Assembly (NCBI GenBank): GCA_039090855.1
Contig: CM077016.1
Span: 52,625,936 to 52,689,935, forward strand
DNA from: Macrothele yani
Lineage: Eukaryota > Arthropoda > Arachnida > Araneae > Macrothelidae
Length of the DNA stretch: 64,000 nt
Reading direction: 5' to 3'
In this document: positions 31,496-42,736 of the stretch, in pieces
How the letters are laid out: every line of letters begins with the position of its first letter
Position numbering within the stretch: position 1 is the stretch's first letter
Notes under the pieces: generated by a model
Seen by the model: only the letters and a program-made list of their open reading frames with translations
Database searches by the model: none
Told to the model about the DNA's origin: nothing
Program-made: the position numbers and the translations under genes

Positions 31496-32708
31496 CACAG
31501 TCGAGTCACATTACTGTGACCACCTCCTACTTTTGACGTCACCAGCGCGTAGCCAATGAAAGAAGGAACGTATCATAAGCCGGCTTGGAGAGTATATAAG
31601 GTGTACTGTAGTCAATCTGAAGACATATCACTCGTTGCTATCATGGATAAAAGGAGCGATTTATCAGATTTGCAAAAAGGGATGATTATCGGCTTTCGGG
31701 CCAAGGGTGGCAGCGTTTCTGAAAAAGGGCAGTTTGTGAACTGTTCGCGTGCTGCTGTGGTTAAAGTATATCGTGATTGGAGAAATGGCACCATTGCGAA
31801 TAAGCGACTGGAAACTGCCGAGCACCGCGTGCCATTGATGTGAGAGGTGAACGTTAGCTTCGAAAATGCGTGAGGGCTGATCGACACGCTACAGTGAAAC
31901 AACTCACTGGCCGAATGAACCAGGGGGCTACCGGAAGTGTGTCTAAAACGACAGTTCGGCAAACCCTGCTGCGTATGGTGCTCCGATGCAGACGGATGGT
32001 CACTGTACCTATGCTAACGAAGGTGTATCGGCAGAAAAGGCTTACATTTGCACGGCAGAATGGGAACTGAACCTCCGTTGATTGGCAAAGGATTGCTTTC
32101 ACCGATGACCCACGTTTTCTGCTTCATCGAACGGATGGACGTTGGCGTATAGGGCGAGAAACGTCGGAGAACAAACTCTTCAGATATTTCTGGAAGAACA
32201 CAAGCTGGCGGGGGCAGCGGTATGGCCTAGGGAATGTTTTCGTGTCATTCTCTAGGTCCATTCAGACCTGTGGAAGACACTATGGAACGAATTCGTTATG
32301 AATCCATCCTTGCAGACCATGAACACCCAAACATGCTGATTGTCCTCCCTGGAGAGGATGGGATCTTCCAGCACGACAATGCGACGTGTCACGCAGCTAG
32401 AAATGTCCGAGAGTGGTTTAAAGAGCACGATGAAGCTCAAAGTACTTCCCTGGCCCCCTAATTCCTCAGACTTAAATCCAATTGAGAATCTGTGGGACCA
32501 TTTCGATCGTCTTGTTCACTCTATGGATCGTCCACCACGCACCCTCCAGCAGCTGTCAGATGCAGTGAAGTCAGCATGGCTCCACTACCTGTGAATACCT
32601 TTCTGCACCTTATTGAGTCACTCCCAGCCCGTCTAGCTGCTGTTCGCGCTGCACACGACGGTTACTCTGTATATTAGCTGGTGGTCACAATAATGTGACA
32701 CGACCGTG
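31496..32708 (+). mobile_element. Complete-ended Tc1-type element, 1.2 kb
   Basis: The TIRs match over about 28 bases (CACAGTCGAGTCACATTACT at the left; the right end is its near-complement GTGACACGACCGTG), and TA flanks both ends (31494-31495 and 32709-32710). A TATA-like GTATATAAGG lies upstream of the transposase start. Confidence 0.92.
31643..32594 (+). pseudogene. Tc1-type transposase, broken
   Basis: A DDE transposase relic that would bind and cut the element's TIRs. It starts MDKRSDLSDLQKGMIIGFRA with a helix-turn-helix (FVNCSRAAVVKVYRDWRNG), stops after RVPLM, and resumes with a second DNA-binding helix set (SVSKTTVRQTLLRM). WQRIAFTDDPRF carries the first catalytic Asp, FQHDNATCHAARNV the second, and LNPIENLWDHFDRL the Glu, a DD34E-like order. 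At least three frameshifts or stops are present. Start chosen as the first Met of the conserved N-terminus. The ends are intact, so it could be mobilised in trans if an active relative exists. Confidence 0.9.
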
Positions 32709-32710
32709 TA

Positions 32711-33010
32711 TCATTTGGGCATCGCGAGAAGCAATGCAACCTTCCTTATTTAGGCATTATTATTCCATCGGTGATCGGGATTTTTCTTGGGAACGGGTGT
32801 TCGTCGCTCTCGCCATGCATGCGGTGTTCCGCTATACCGGTATGGAGCTAGGTAAATTCTTTTACGTATGGTTCATAAAGGATCACACGGAGCGTGTTTG
32901 TAGAACTCGTTTTCATTACAATCCAATTAAAAGAGGAAATTCGTTACTGCACCTATGGAAAGAGAAGGAGCGAATAGGAAAAGAAATTTTAGCTTCTAAT
33001 AGAAAGACGA
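32711..33010. other. No recognised feature
   Basis: Short open frames only; no family resemblance. Confidence 0.5.
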
Positions 33011-33231
33011 TTTTTTTTTTTTTTTTTTTTTGATTGGAGGTTTAACGACCACCGTGAGCAACTCAATGGGCTATAAGCAGTCACCTTTCTCTAATTTAGG
33101 GCCACTGATTTCAGGGGAGAGAGAGAAAGCCAGTGCCGTAAGACAACAGCATCCATGCTTCACGAAATTCGAACCCATTACGGACGAATTGTCAGAAGCC
33201 AGCGCTTAGACCAATGCGCCACTGGAACGGC
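33011..33231 (-). mobile_element. SINE-1 copy, diverged
   Basis: A minus-strand copy with long poly-T (tail), a small deletion beside the B box and a partly decayed A box. No clean TSD. Confidence 0.88.
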
Positions 33232-33394
33232 GTTTTGAGCTAAAACTGAGATTTTATCCACATTCGTGTATTTCAAAAATATTTTTTCCGCACTGCTAAC
33301 AAGATTTCACACATACTGCGCATAAAAACGAATATTTTTAGTGGTTTGGTGTTGTTTTGGAATGGGAGGAGGAGGTTATGATCATGATGTAGAG

Positions 33395-33667
33395 GATTTT
33401 AGGAAGAGAGTGTCTGACCCCCAGGTCTTAAACAACCCTTAGAAATAGGAAACTAACTTGGAGATTTGGGCTGGAGCGCCCGATATAGGAAAGTGACACG
33501 GAAGCGAAGTAGGAAGGGGAAGGAAGACGCACTTTATTACCGGGGGGCCAGTACCCGAGGTCCGATGCTTAACGTGCCCATCCGACGCACGGCGGGTATT
33601 TAGTGGATCGAACCTGAGGCCCCTCCCGTGGCAGTCACGAACGTTGCCCACTCGGCCACCCGCGGCT
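33395..33667 (-). mobile_element. SINE-2 copy (second tRNA-derived family)
   Basis: On the minus strand the head is GCCGCGGGTGGCCGAGTGG (A box TGGCCGAGTGG), then CAGGTTCGATCC as B box, then the body GTGCGTCGGATGGGCACGTT. The copy at 55487-55909 shares this body. The head is unlike SINE-1. Confidence 0.8.
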
Positions 33668-33671
33668 CTGA

Positions 33672-33872
33672 GGATGGAGGTTGACGACCACCGTGAGCAA
33701 TTTATAAGTAGTCGCTCGTCCCCAATTTGGGGTCAGTGTTTCCACGGAAGTGGAAGAGCCTCCGCCACATAAGGCAAAAGCCCCACCCATTTCTCGGCCG
33801 GGAGTCGAGACCGGTTTTGCTTGAACGAACGCTCAGAAGACGGCGCTTAGACCACTGCGCACCAGGGTCAGG
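33672..33872 (-). mobile_element. Old SINE-1 relic
   Basis: A diverged minus-strand copy. GACGACCACCGTGAGCAA, GTCCCCAATTTGGGGTCAG and CGCTTAGACCACTGCGC remain. Confidence 0.75.
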
Positions 33873-34670
33873 GCCTGATTTACGGAAGGGCATTCGTGGC
33901 ACGTGTCCAAGGCCCCGACCTTTGAGGAGGCCCCAAAATATCACAAGCGTCCCCTTTCATAATACTTACTTCTGTGATTGGCTACAGCTCATGAAATACC
34001 TGTTCACCACCATTCCGAATCGGGGAAAAAAACTGAAATTGATGTTGGATTTATACCTAAGCATCAAGCGACACAACGGGAGAGAAATAAGCAATCACGA
34101 AATAACTGACTCCGATCGTGATTGGTTAATCATCTCTTTGCTTTGCATCGCGTCACTTGACTCTGGGCTGTAAATCGAGCTTAAAACACTCATGAAACTA
34201 TCCCACATGGAATTTACACTTTCTGCCGATCGGTATCCAACCGATTAGGAATGAAACCGCAAAAAGCTCAGACTAAGGCTCCTAAAACCATCTCCAATCA
34301 TGCATGCATGCACATAACACGGGATGCTGTGAAAGCTTCTTGACAAGGGTGACTTTTTGGATGGTTCAGAACGTGATATACATAACACATTCATTCACTG
34401 CAATAAGAATCAGAGTATACTGACTGTATCTAAGACGATATACCCGGTCAGAAGAGGAAACGGTTCAGTTGGTAATTAATAACGTTGAAAGGGTATCCAC
34501 AATGGTTTCTTCTGATAAACCACTAAGCCTGAAGATTGCTTATTTGAAAGCTCTTTCTTTAAAAGGATATTTCAAGTTTGTCCCCTAAAATTCACGCTTT
34601 TCCACTGTCCTGTGGGAAATTAAGGCCTCTCCTACATCAGATGCAATGCATATCTTCGTCCCACACAACC
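33873..34670. other. No gene; hAT-like end possible
   Basis: Begins with CAGGGCCTGATTTACGG and a GGCCCC-rich tract, like the ends of some hAT transposons. The frames that follow match no protein I know. Confidence 0.35.
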
Positions 34671-34682
34671 AAACATACAAAC

Positions 34683-34899
34683 GCCGCCCCGGTGGCGCAG
34701 TGGTCTAAGCGATGGTCTCTGATTATTCGTCCGTAAGGGGTCCGGGTTCGAATCCCGGTGAGGCATGGACGTTGTGTTTGTCTTACGGCACTGGCTCTCT
34801 CCCTTCCCTGGAACCAGTGATCCTAAATTAGGGACGGGCGACTGCTTATAGCCCATTGAGTTGCTCACGGTGGTCGTTAAACCTCCAATCAAAAAAAAA
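34683..34899 (+). mobile_element. SINE-1 copy
   Basis: A full-length plus-strand copy; TSD ACATACAAAC at both ends. Confidence 0.94.
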
Positions 34900-34911
34900 A
34901 CATACAAACAT

Positions 34912-35693
34912 AGAGTCAAATATTTCTTCTGTGAAAGAATGTGTTTCATAAATCACAGTGGGTTTGAATCGGTTTGGAAATATCACATTGTCTGTATTCC
35001 AGAATGGGAAAGACTAACGACAACTTGATGTCAGGTGGATCGGATTAAATAAAATCACACCACTAACAAAAAAACGAATAAGAATAAGCATGCTGAGTTG
35101 TGAAATGTAACTACACTGTACAAAATAAGTGGTGTGAATTCGCGGAAAATTTCTAAAAATAACGTGCAGCAAAGTTGTCGGTAAGTGTCCGTCTTTTAAT
35201 GGGATTTCCGTTTGTTTATTTGTTTTTTTACTTCCGTATATTCACAGATTTTCCGTAGTTAGTAATTCCTTTAATTTCAGAAAAGTCCGTTTCAAGTTTA
35301 TTCGTATTTAGACAGAAATTTCGCAACATCCAACATGCTGAATATTTCAGCCCTTACGCCAGAAAATCCTTTTGTACCGCTGATCGAGTTCACGCCGTTT
35401 CGGTTGAAGACGTGCATCTTAACCACTGAGCCAGGAAGTCACTGGAATCAGACTCACGTTTAAGGTACAACTAATTGGGCGATGATGATTTTTTTCATTA
35501 ATGCGAGTGATTTAATAATTTAATTTTCTGTTGGAGCATATTATTTTTTTGAATACGTTTGCAGTATTTTTTTTTTTTTTCTGTAGGAGGTCTTATTACA
35601 AATTACGTATTTTTTTCAACGTGATTTTTCGAAGCAACAGAATGATTTGGAGTTTGAGATCTTTTTTCAACTGACAATAACTTTGAATTACCT
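34912..35693. other. No recognised feature
   Basis: AT-rich sequence with poly-T near 35568. Confidence 0.5.
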
Positions 35694-35697
35694 TTAA

Positions 35698-36128
35698 GGT
35701 GGTTCCACCCAAAATCTCTGCTTTATGTTTCCAAAGGCAAAACTTCTTTACATATTTTCTTCGCAATTAATGTATTCCCAAGGATGAAAATTTGCACATC
35801 GATAAAACTAACTTTAAGTTATAGTATGGGAATACTTGCTAAGACATAACCATTATTAAGCAATCCACAATTTGTTTGTTTACTGACGTCATCAATCTAC
35901 ATGTCGCGCCATCTATTAACAGGTCTGAACATTACTCAAAGAAAAATGATTGATTTTTAATGTAATTATGGTTATGTTTTATCAAGTATTAAGTATCCCA
36001 TGCTGTAACTTAAGGTTAGTTTCATCGATGGGCAAAATTTCATCCTTGGGAATACATTAATTACGAAGAAAATATGTGAAGAAAAAATGTATTGGAAACA
36101 TAAGGAAGAGATTTTAGGTGAAACCTCC
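35698..36128. mobile_element. MITE with about 155-bp TIRs and TTAA flanks
   Basis: The left arm starts GGTGGTTCCACCCAAAATCT and the right arm ends in its near-complement. The arms match for about 155 bases around a spacer of about 110. TTAA lies at both ends (35694-35697 and 36129-36132). It has no coding capacity. TTAA points to a piggyBac-type source, but the end sequence is not that of the other TTAA elements here. Confidence 0.85.
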
Positions 36129-36132
36129 TTAA

Positions 36133-37260
36133 GAGAAGGTGCAATGTACTGTTTTATAACAATATTTCTTTTAAAATATAAAATTCACTCTAAAAAATTT
36201 TGCTTTTAAAATATAAAATTCACTCTTGATAGCTATATAGCTTTTGTTTCAAGGACTCCAACGGCTGATACATAAACATCGTACAATCACCTGTACAATA
36301 ATTAAGCACCAGGTGTCTTATGATAACACAATATACGTATAATAGCTGGTGCACAAAATGGGGAAGAGGAGAAGAAATACCCACAGTAAACAAAATGCCT
36401 TATACTATCCACAATATCCGATCTCGCTACAGAACTTCAAAATCAAATACTTCGACTGATTATTGAAATTTAGGAGTTAATCAAACCATGGGCGTGTTGA
36501 TAGCCCCAGCAGTGCGGTGGTGCCTTACGGCTAAGAGGGCCTTCTAACCTCACAAAGCATTTTTCTAATTTTTGCGGGAACTTCATATGAAACTGGTTAG
36601 CCAGGATTTTTTTATGGCAGCTTTAAAAGAAGTATTGAAAAGGAAAGCAATTGTTGGTATTTTTTTTCCCCCAGTAAATAAGTAAAATATTTAAGAAATC
36701 ATTTCCGCTTTAGTTTATAAAAACTGGGTGACGAGAAAGACGCTAATCCAGAGAACTTGAGCAATAGTTCCTACACATGTATATTAACAAGAGAATGTGA
36801 TTGAAATATCAGTTGAATAAATAAAAATTTTATATCAATGAGAATAAGGCGTTATATATTACACTTGTTTGCACATAACTACACATCCTTCAGAATATAA
36901 TGAGCTGAAAAAATATAGTTTTGCGGGAACGAAAAAAACAGACCCGTGTCATTTTTTTGTAACAGAATCAAAAGAAAAGACTTTTACTGTGTGCAAAAGA
37001 TTGTTAAGTTATTTTAAGTGTGTGTGTCTTTTTTTTATTAAAGAGTAACTAATTTCAGTAATTTTATCCTTTTTGTGACAGAATTCTTAATTGTTACTTT
37101 TTAATTTGCTTAATTATGTTCTGTATTTTCGTATAAATCGGAAAACGTCATAAGACACCGTCACATGCTTTTTGTGTGTGTGATCGTGAGTCGTTTCAAA
37201 GATACTGGACTTCGTTCTCTAAAAGAATAAAATTTGTATGTTATGATTAACCTTGGCGTA
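36133..37260. other. No recognised gene
   Basis: AT-rich. A 33-base direct duplication containing AAAATATAAAATTCACTC lies near 36170-36225. Nothing else was recognised. Confidence 0.5.
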
Positions 37261-40200
37261 AGTGTTGTGTGGGATGTAAGGTCAGGTGATGCGTAACATC
37301 ACAGCCTCTCCTTGACAAATGTCAACCCCGCCTTCTCGTGGTGCATCCTGTTCCCACTAAAGGGGGCTCTGGCGACCGCCCATAGCGGTATAACTATACC
37401 ATCGGGATCAGAGGAAATTCTATCCCACACTCACCAACCCGCTTGGCCAGCGTGGTGAGTTATGGCCAAACCCCTCCAAAATGATTCCACAGCTTAAATC
37501 TTGGCCCTCAGTCTCCGGCAGCTGGAATGTACCTGGCCAAGGCAGCGGCCAGTGCGACATGAAGGCAGAGGGTGCTAAGAATCCCCGGAGGACCGGACTA
37601 GGCTGCCATCTGATGCTGACCTTGGCTACTTACAATGGACGCTCCCTATCTTCTGATTCAAGGCTTCTTGAATTGGAAGAGGAACTACAAAGGATCAAGT
37701 GGGACATCGTGGGGCTAAGTGAGGTAAGGAGAAAAGGAGAAGATCTCATCGAACTGAAAAGTGGACATCTCTTCTACTATCGTGGGACAGATACTGGCAG
37801 AACTAGTGGTGTTGGATTTATAATAAACAAGAAACTGAAGGATAAAGTTGTAGAAGTTGAAAGTTCCTCTGACAGAGCTGCACGACTTGTTATCCAACTC
37901 TCGAAAAGATACCAGGTTCAGATTATTCAAACTTATGCACCCACCACAAGTCATCCTGAAGAAGAAATTGAAGAATTTTATGAGGAAATTTGTCATCTAA
38001 ATAATAAAGGTAAGCAGCACTTGAAAATAATTATGGGAGATTTCAATGCAAAAATAGGGCAACGGCAACAGAATGAAACTTCAGTAGGTAAATTCGGTCA
38101 TGGCAACAGAAACCAGCGTGGAAATACTCTCGTTGAGTTTGCAGAGGCAGAAGGGTTTTTCATCTTGAACTCCTTCTTCAAGAAAAAGCCACACAGGAAA
38201 TGAACATGGAGACATCCAAATGGGACGACAAGTGAAATTGATTTTATTATGTGTAACAAAAAATTCGTCATAGAAGACTGCAGTGTGCTAAACAAGTTCA
38301 ACACAGGTAGTGACCATAGATTGGTGAGATGTAAGATGCACCTCAACACTAAACTTGAACGTGGCAAGCTCATAAGACAAACAAAATCTATTGACATAAC
38401 CAACCTTAAAAAACACCATAATACCTTCAAGTTAGAACTGAAGAACAGGTTCTCTGCTTTAGAAGGCCTAACATCGGAAGAAGTGGACATCTCTGAAGTT
38501 AACAGAAAAGTAACCAAAGCTCTTATGGAAACAGCAACAAAATTAGCTGGGTCTAAGAACAAGTTGCATGTGAACAAATTATCAGGAAAAACCAAAATGT
38601 TGATGCAAAAAAGAAGAGAGATGAGGACAACTAAAGAAGATGTGACTTCCAAAGTGGAATATATAGAGCTATGCAAGACAGTAAGAAAAAGTATCACTGA
38701 AGACGTAAGGAAATTCAACTGTGAACTAGTGAGGAAAGCAATTGAAAACAACCAAAGCCTAAAGATAGCAAAGGGACATCTCAGTAAGGGAAGAAAACAG
38801 ATTATGGCACTGAGAAAAGAAGATGGTTCTGTAACAAGAAATAGAGGCGAAATTTTGACAAGAGTGAAAGATTTCTACACCAAATTATATGAAAGGGATG
38901 ATATATGCACTCCAGACATCATGAAAGATACCAGTACCAGAGTTCCTCCAGTCCTTCCAGCAGAAGTTGCACATGCAATCAAGAACATGAAGCGAGGAAA
39001 AGCTCCAGGAGAAGATGGAATTACTGTAGACATCATACAAGAAGCAAGTGGAGAAATCGAAACAGTACTCGCCCAAATTTTCACTCGATGCCCTTAATGA
39101 AGGAAAGATTACTGAGGATTGGAACACCGCTACAATGATCCTGCTACATAAGAAAGGTGACATTGAGGATCTCGGAAACTACAGACCTATCAGCCTCCTA
39201 TCAGTAGTTTATAAAATCTTCACTAAAGTTCTTTCACACCGCTTGAAGGTGACACTGGACATGACTCAACCGAGAGAACAAGCTGGATTCAGGAGTGGCT
39301 ACAGCACAATATATCATATCCACGTGCTGAGAGAACTAATTGAAAGAGCGAGGGAATATGAACTTCCATTGTGCATGGCTTTTATCGATTATGAAAAAGC
39401 CTTTGATTCGGTGAAACCATCAGCAGTTACAATGGCTCTGAAAACCTGCGGTATTGAAGATGCATACATTAATATTATTAATAACATCTATGAAAATGCA
39501 AGTGCAAAGATTAGGCTGTTTGAAAATACAACACACGTAAAAATTGGAAAGGGAGTGAGACAAGGTGACACCATATCTCCGAAGCTCTTTAATGCCACAT
39601 TGGAGGGTGTTTTTCAGTCGCTGAGCTGGGAAAACAAGGGGATAAAGATTAATGGAGATTATCTAACCCACCTTTGTTTTGCTGATGACGTAGTCATTTT
39701 TGCAACTACCCCATCAGAGCTGCAGAGTATGATCCAGGAACTTGCTGACAAGAGTAAAGAAGTGGGATTAAAAATGAACTTTCAGAAGACAAAAGTGATG
39801 TTCAATGCTTTTACAAGAAATGAAGATTTATCGATTGATGGAGAAAAGCTGGAGATAACAGACACGTACGTTTATCTTGGACAGCAGATATCAAGTGAGG
39901 GTCACATTGATGAAGAAATTAATCGGCGTACAAAACTTGCCTGGAGAGCTTTTGGAAGAAACAGCATAATTTTCAAGAGCAATATGCCATTATGTCTTAA
40001 AAGAAAAGTGTTTGATCAATGCATCCTTCCAGTGCTTACGTATGGTGCAGAGACGTGGACCTTAACTAAAAGAGACATACAAAGGCTGCAGACAACTCAA
40101 AGTAGCATGGAGAGGTGCATGCTTGGTGTAACCAGGAGAGATAAGAAGAGGAACTCGTGGATCCGAAAAATGACAAGAGTGGAAGACGTCATGATCAGAG

Positions 40201-40466
40201 TTAAATCCCTGAAATGGCAATGGGCTGGACATACTGCCAGAAGGACAGATCATCGATGGACAGCCGAAATTTTAGATTGGATTCCAAGGGACAGGAAAAG
40301 ACCCAGAAGAAGACCACATAGGAGATGGGTGGATGAAATTCGAAAGTATGCAGGGGTGACATGGAGGAGACTGGCACAAGACAGACCGTTGTGGAGGAAA
40401 CTTGGGGAGACCTTCGTCCAGCAGTGGATTGATAATGGTTGACAATGATGATGATGATGATGAAGT
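37261..40466 (+). mobile_element. RTE retrotransposon copy 2, longest
   Basis: A near-complete RTE element with endonuclease and RT, ending in ATGATGATGATGATG. The 5' boundary is not certain; the GC-richer leader from about 37261 probably belongs to it. Two smaller relatives lie at 19139 and 58271. Confidence 0.85.
37481..40442 (+). pseudogene. RTE endonuclease-reverse transcriptase, two lesions
   Basis: A polyprotein of about 990 codons that would nick target DNA and prime reverse transcription there. The apurinic-type endonuclease is at about 37610-38350: LATYNGRS, WDIVGLSEVRR, IIQTYAPT, IIMGDFNAKIG and GSDHRLVRC are its catalytic blocks. RT follows at about 38990-39900 with GEDGITVDII, NYRPISLLSVV, FIDYEKAFDSV, QGDTISPKLFN and CFADDVVIFA. 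A single TGA stop interrupts after KKPHRK (38201-38203), where Trp is expected, and one extra C near 39093 shifts the frame between TRC and LNEGK. Start chosen at the Met before the endonuclease; an upstream start cannot be excluded. Confidence 0.9.
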
Positions 40467-42735
40467 GTTGCGTAAAACTTTGTGTTGGTATAAAACCAGG
40501 GTAATCATTTTAATTACAACGTGTACACTTGTGTTACACGCAATAAAGTGTAACAATTTTGTTTTTGCCAAAAATACCTATAGGTTCCAAAGAATTTGAA
40601 TTACAGAAAGCCTGTAAAACCTAGTGTATAATATGGAATTTAAAAATCTCTGTAATTGAAAGAATTTAAAAATGTCGGGTTCTGAAAATTCAAAATTTTT
40701 CTGGAGTACGAAAAATCCGTGAAATTCAGAGTTTTTTTCCTTCATTTCACGGAAAACGTTTTATCAGAAATATGCTTCGTTAATTCACGAAAGAAATCAT
40801 GGAAAGTGGCTCATGAATTTCCGAAATTTTTTTTGCAGTTTACTGTATGTCCCTAGGCCTTCGTCATCCTAAAGACATACAGATCCTTCGTTATTTACTA
40901 TACTTGATCCTTCGTTATTTACTATACTTGACCCTTCGTTCCTTGTTATTGGTCGCTTATTTTTAAATTTATTTTTATGTGTTTCTAAATACATATTTTA
41001 TGAATCATTGGAAACGCATTTTGATATGGCGGGGAGGTTTTTATCTCATCATAATTTTTTCAGATGATTTTCTCCAGGATATTTTTATTTGCACCTTCAG
41101 TATTTTTGGGCCGTTCAAATAAGAAATCCTGGATACGCCTCTGAGTAGATGGTTTATAAAAAAATAAATTGTTGACAGGGCTGTTGAAAGAAATCGTTGA
41201 AAACCCGGAATATAGTGAACTCATGTGTGAACAAGAATGTTACATTTCATTTGAAAAACTGCATTTATGATCCGGAATTTTTTGGCAGTTTCACATCTTT
41301 TTTTGATGTCACACAAATTATCTTCTATTAAACATTGCTTTTCTTAAAAAAACAGACAGTCACTCTCGCCAGAGTAATTAAACGGTATAGTTGCGCCATC
41401 TATCAAGAAGTGACACTACGATTTTAGTTTCAGAATTGCTTGGATTTAAGAATGTTCACTGAAAATTCCGATTTACAATTTAAGATTTTTTCTCGGTGAT
41501 TCTCGGATATTTTTCGCTAGCTGTGCTGTGTATTGATATATTGATCACATGAATTTCTGTGTAATGCAAATTTTACGCGTGATCCTTCGTGTTCACCAAA
41601 AGTAAAAACGCGTTCACTGTTGAATTCATACTTTTCCCGATAAACAAAAAATATAGTGACACTGACATTTTTTCTTCCTGTCCGTCTGTCGAAGCAGACT
41701 ACAGTCTTTCAAATTTCATTTTGTTATTTATGCTTCAAGAAACAATATTAAATTTGTCGAAAATTTTTATTTTAAATTCCTAATTCTTAAATAGTTGCTA
41801 TCAGTGACGTAGCCAGAAATTCAGAAATTTCTGAAGGGGGGGGGGGGTAGTCATGGATTTCGTTCATCGGTGAAAGCCTTCCACAAAAAAAAAAAAAAAT
41901 TCCAAGTGGGAATAAGCCCAAAATTTTTAACAGTCAAAAAATGAAAAGAAAAAAAAAAAAAAATACAGTGAAAAACTTTTTTTAATATGTATACAAGGTG
42001 AACGTTTCTGACGGGTGTTCGAATCCCGCTATCTAGTCTGGGGTTTTTCCGGCGTTTTCCTAGACTCCCTGTGTTTGGGGACGTGAAAGCCAGTGGCGTA
42101 CCAGAAAATCCCCCCCCCTCGCAAAATATTTCTTCGAGGCCCATTTTGCAAAAATCTGTAAGCCCTCAATTACTTAAATTTTTAATTCCATATTATTCAC
42201 TAGGCTTCATAGGCGTTTCAATAATTAAAATTCTTTGGAACTTACAAGCATAATATTTTGCGCAAAACCAAAATTGTTGCACCTTTTACTGCGTGTGACA
42301 CAAATATGCACGTTGTAATTGAAATAGTTGCCCTAATTTTATACCAAGTAAGTACTACAAAATGCATGTAGTTACGCCAAAGTTGTATATATCACAAAAA
42401 AGTTTTTATTCGTACAGACAACTAAGGCCAGCCTCTTTGAAATGCTTCATGATCACACATACAAAACGCGTAATTTTCATGTGACATTGTCTAATGACCT
42501 TTTCTGATTTATACAAAAATACAGAACATACAATAAGTAAGCAAATAAGTAAGTAGCAGTTAAGAATTGTGGCACAAGAAAAGTAAAACTACATAAATTA
42601 TTTACTCTATTGAATATAAAAAACACACTTAACATAATGCTACAAGATTTTGTACATATTTTTTTCCTCTTGAATTTTTCTCTTGTTAAAAAAACAACAA
42701 CAGGTCTCTGCTTGTCCTCTCAAATAACACCTTTC
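40467..42735. other. No gene; scattered small repeats
   Basis: AT-rich. A direct repeat of GATCCTTCGTTATTTACTAT occurs near 40880-40935. CAGTGACGTAGCC followed by G12 (41802-41847) and CAGTGGCGTACC followed by C8 (42091-42118) look like ends of old DNA transposons. Poly-A tracts lie at 41885 and 41950. Confidence 0.5.
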
Positions 42736-42736
42736 A

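Noticed and set aside
38098..38751. 217-codon minus-strand frame, with relatives at 19120 and 58014
   Set aside because: It recurs antisense to every RTE copy, so it is a shadow of the RTE protein frame.
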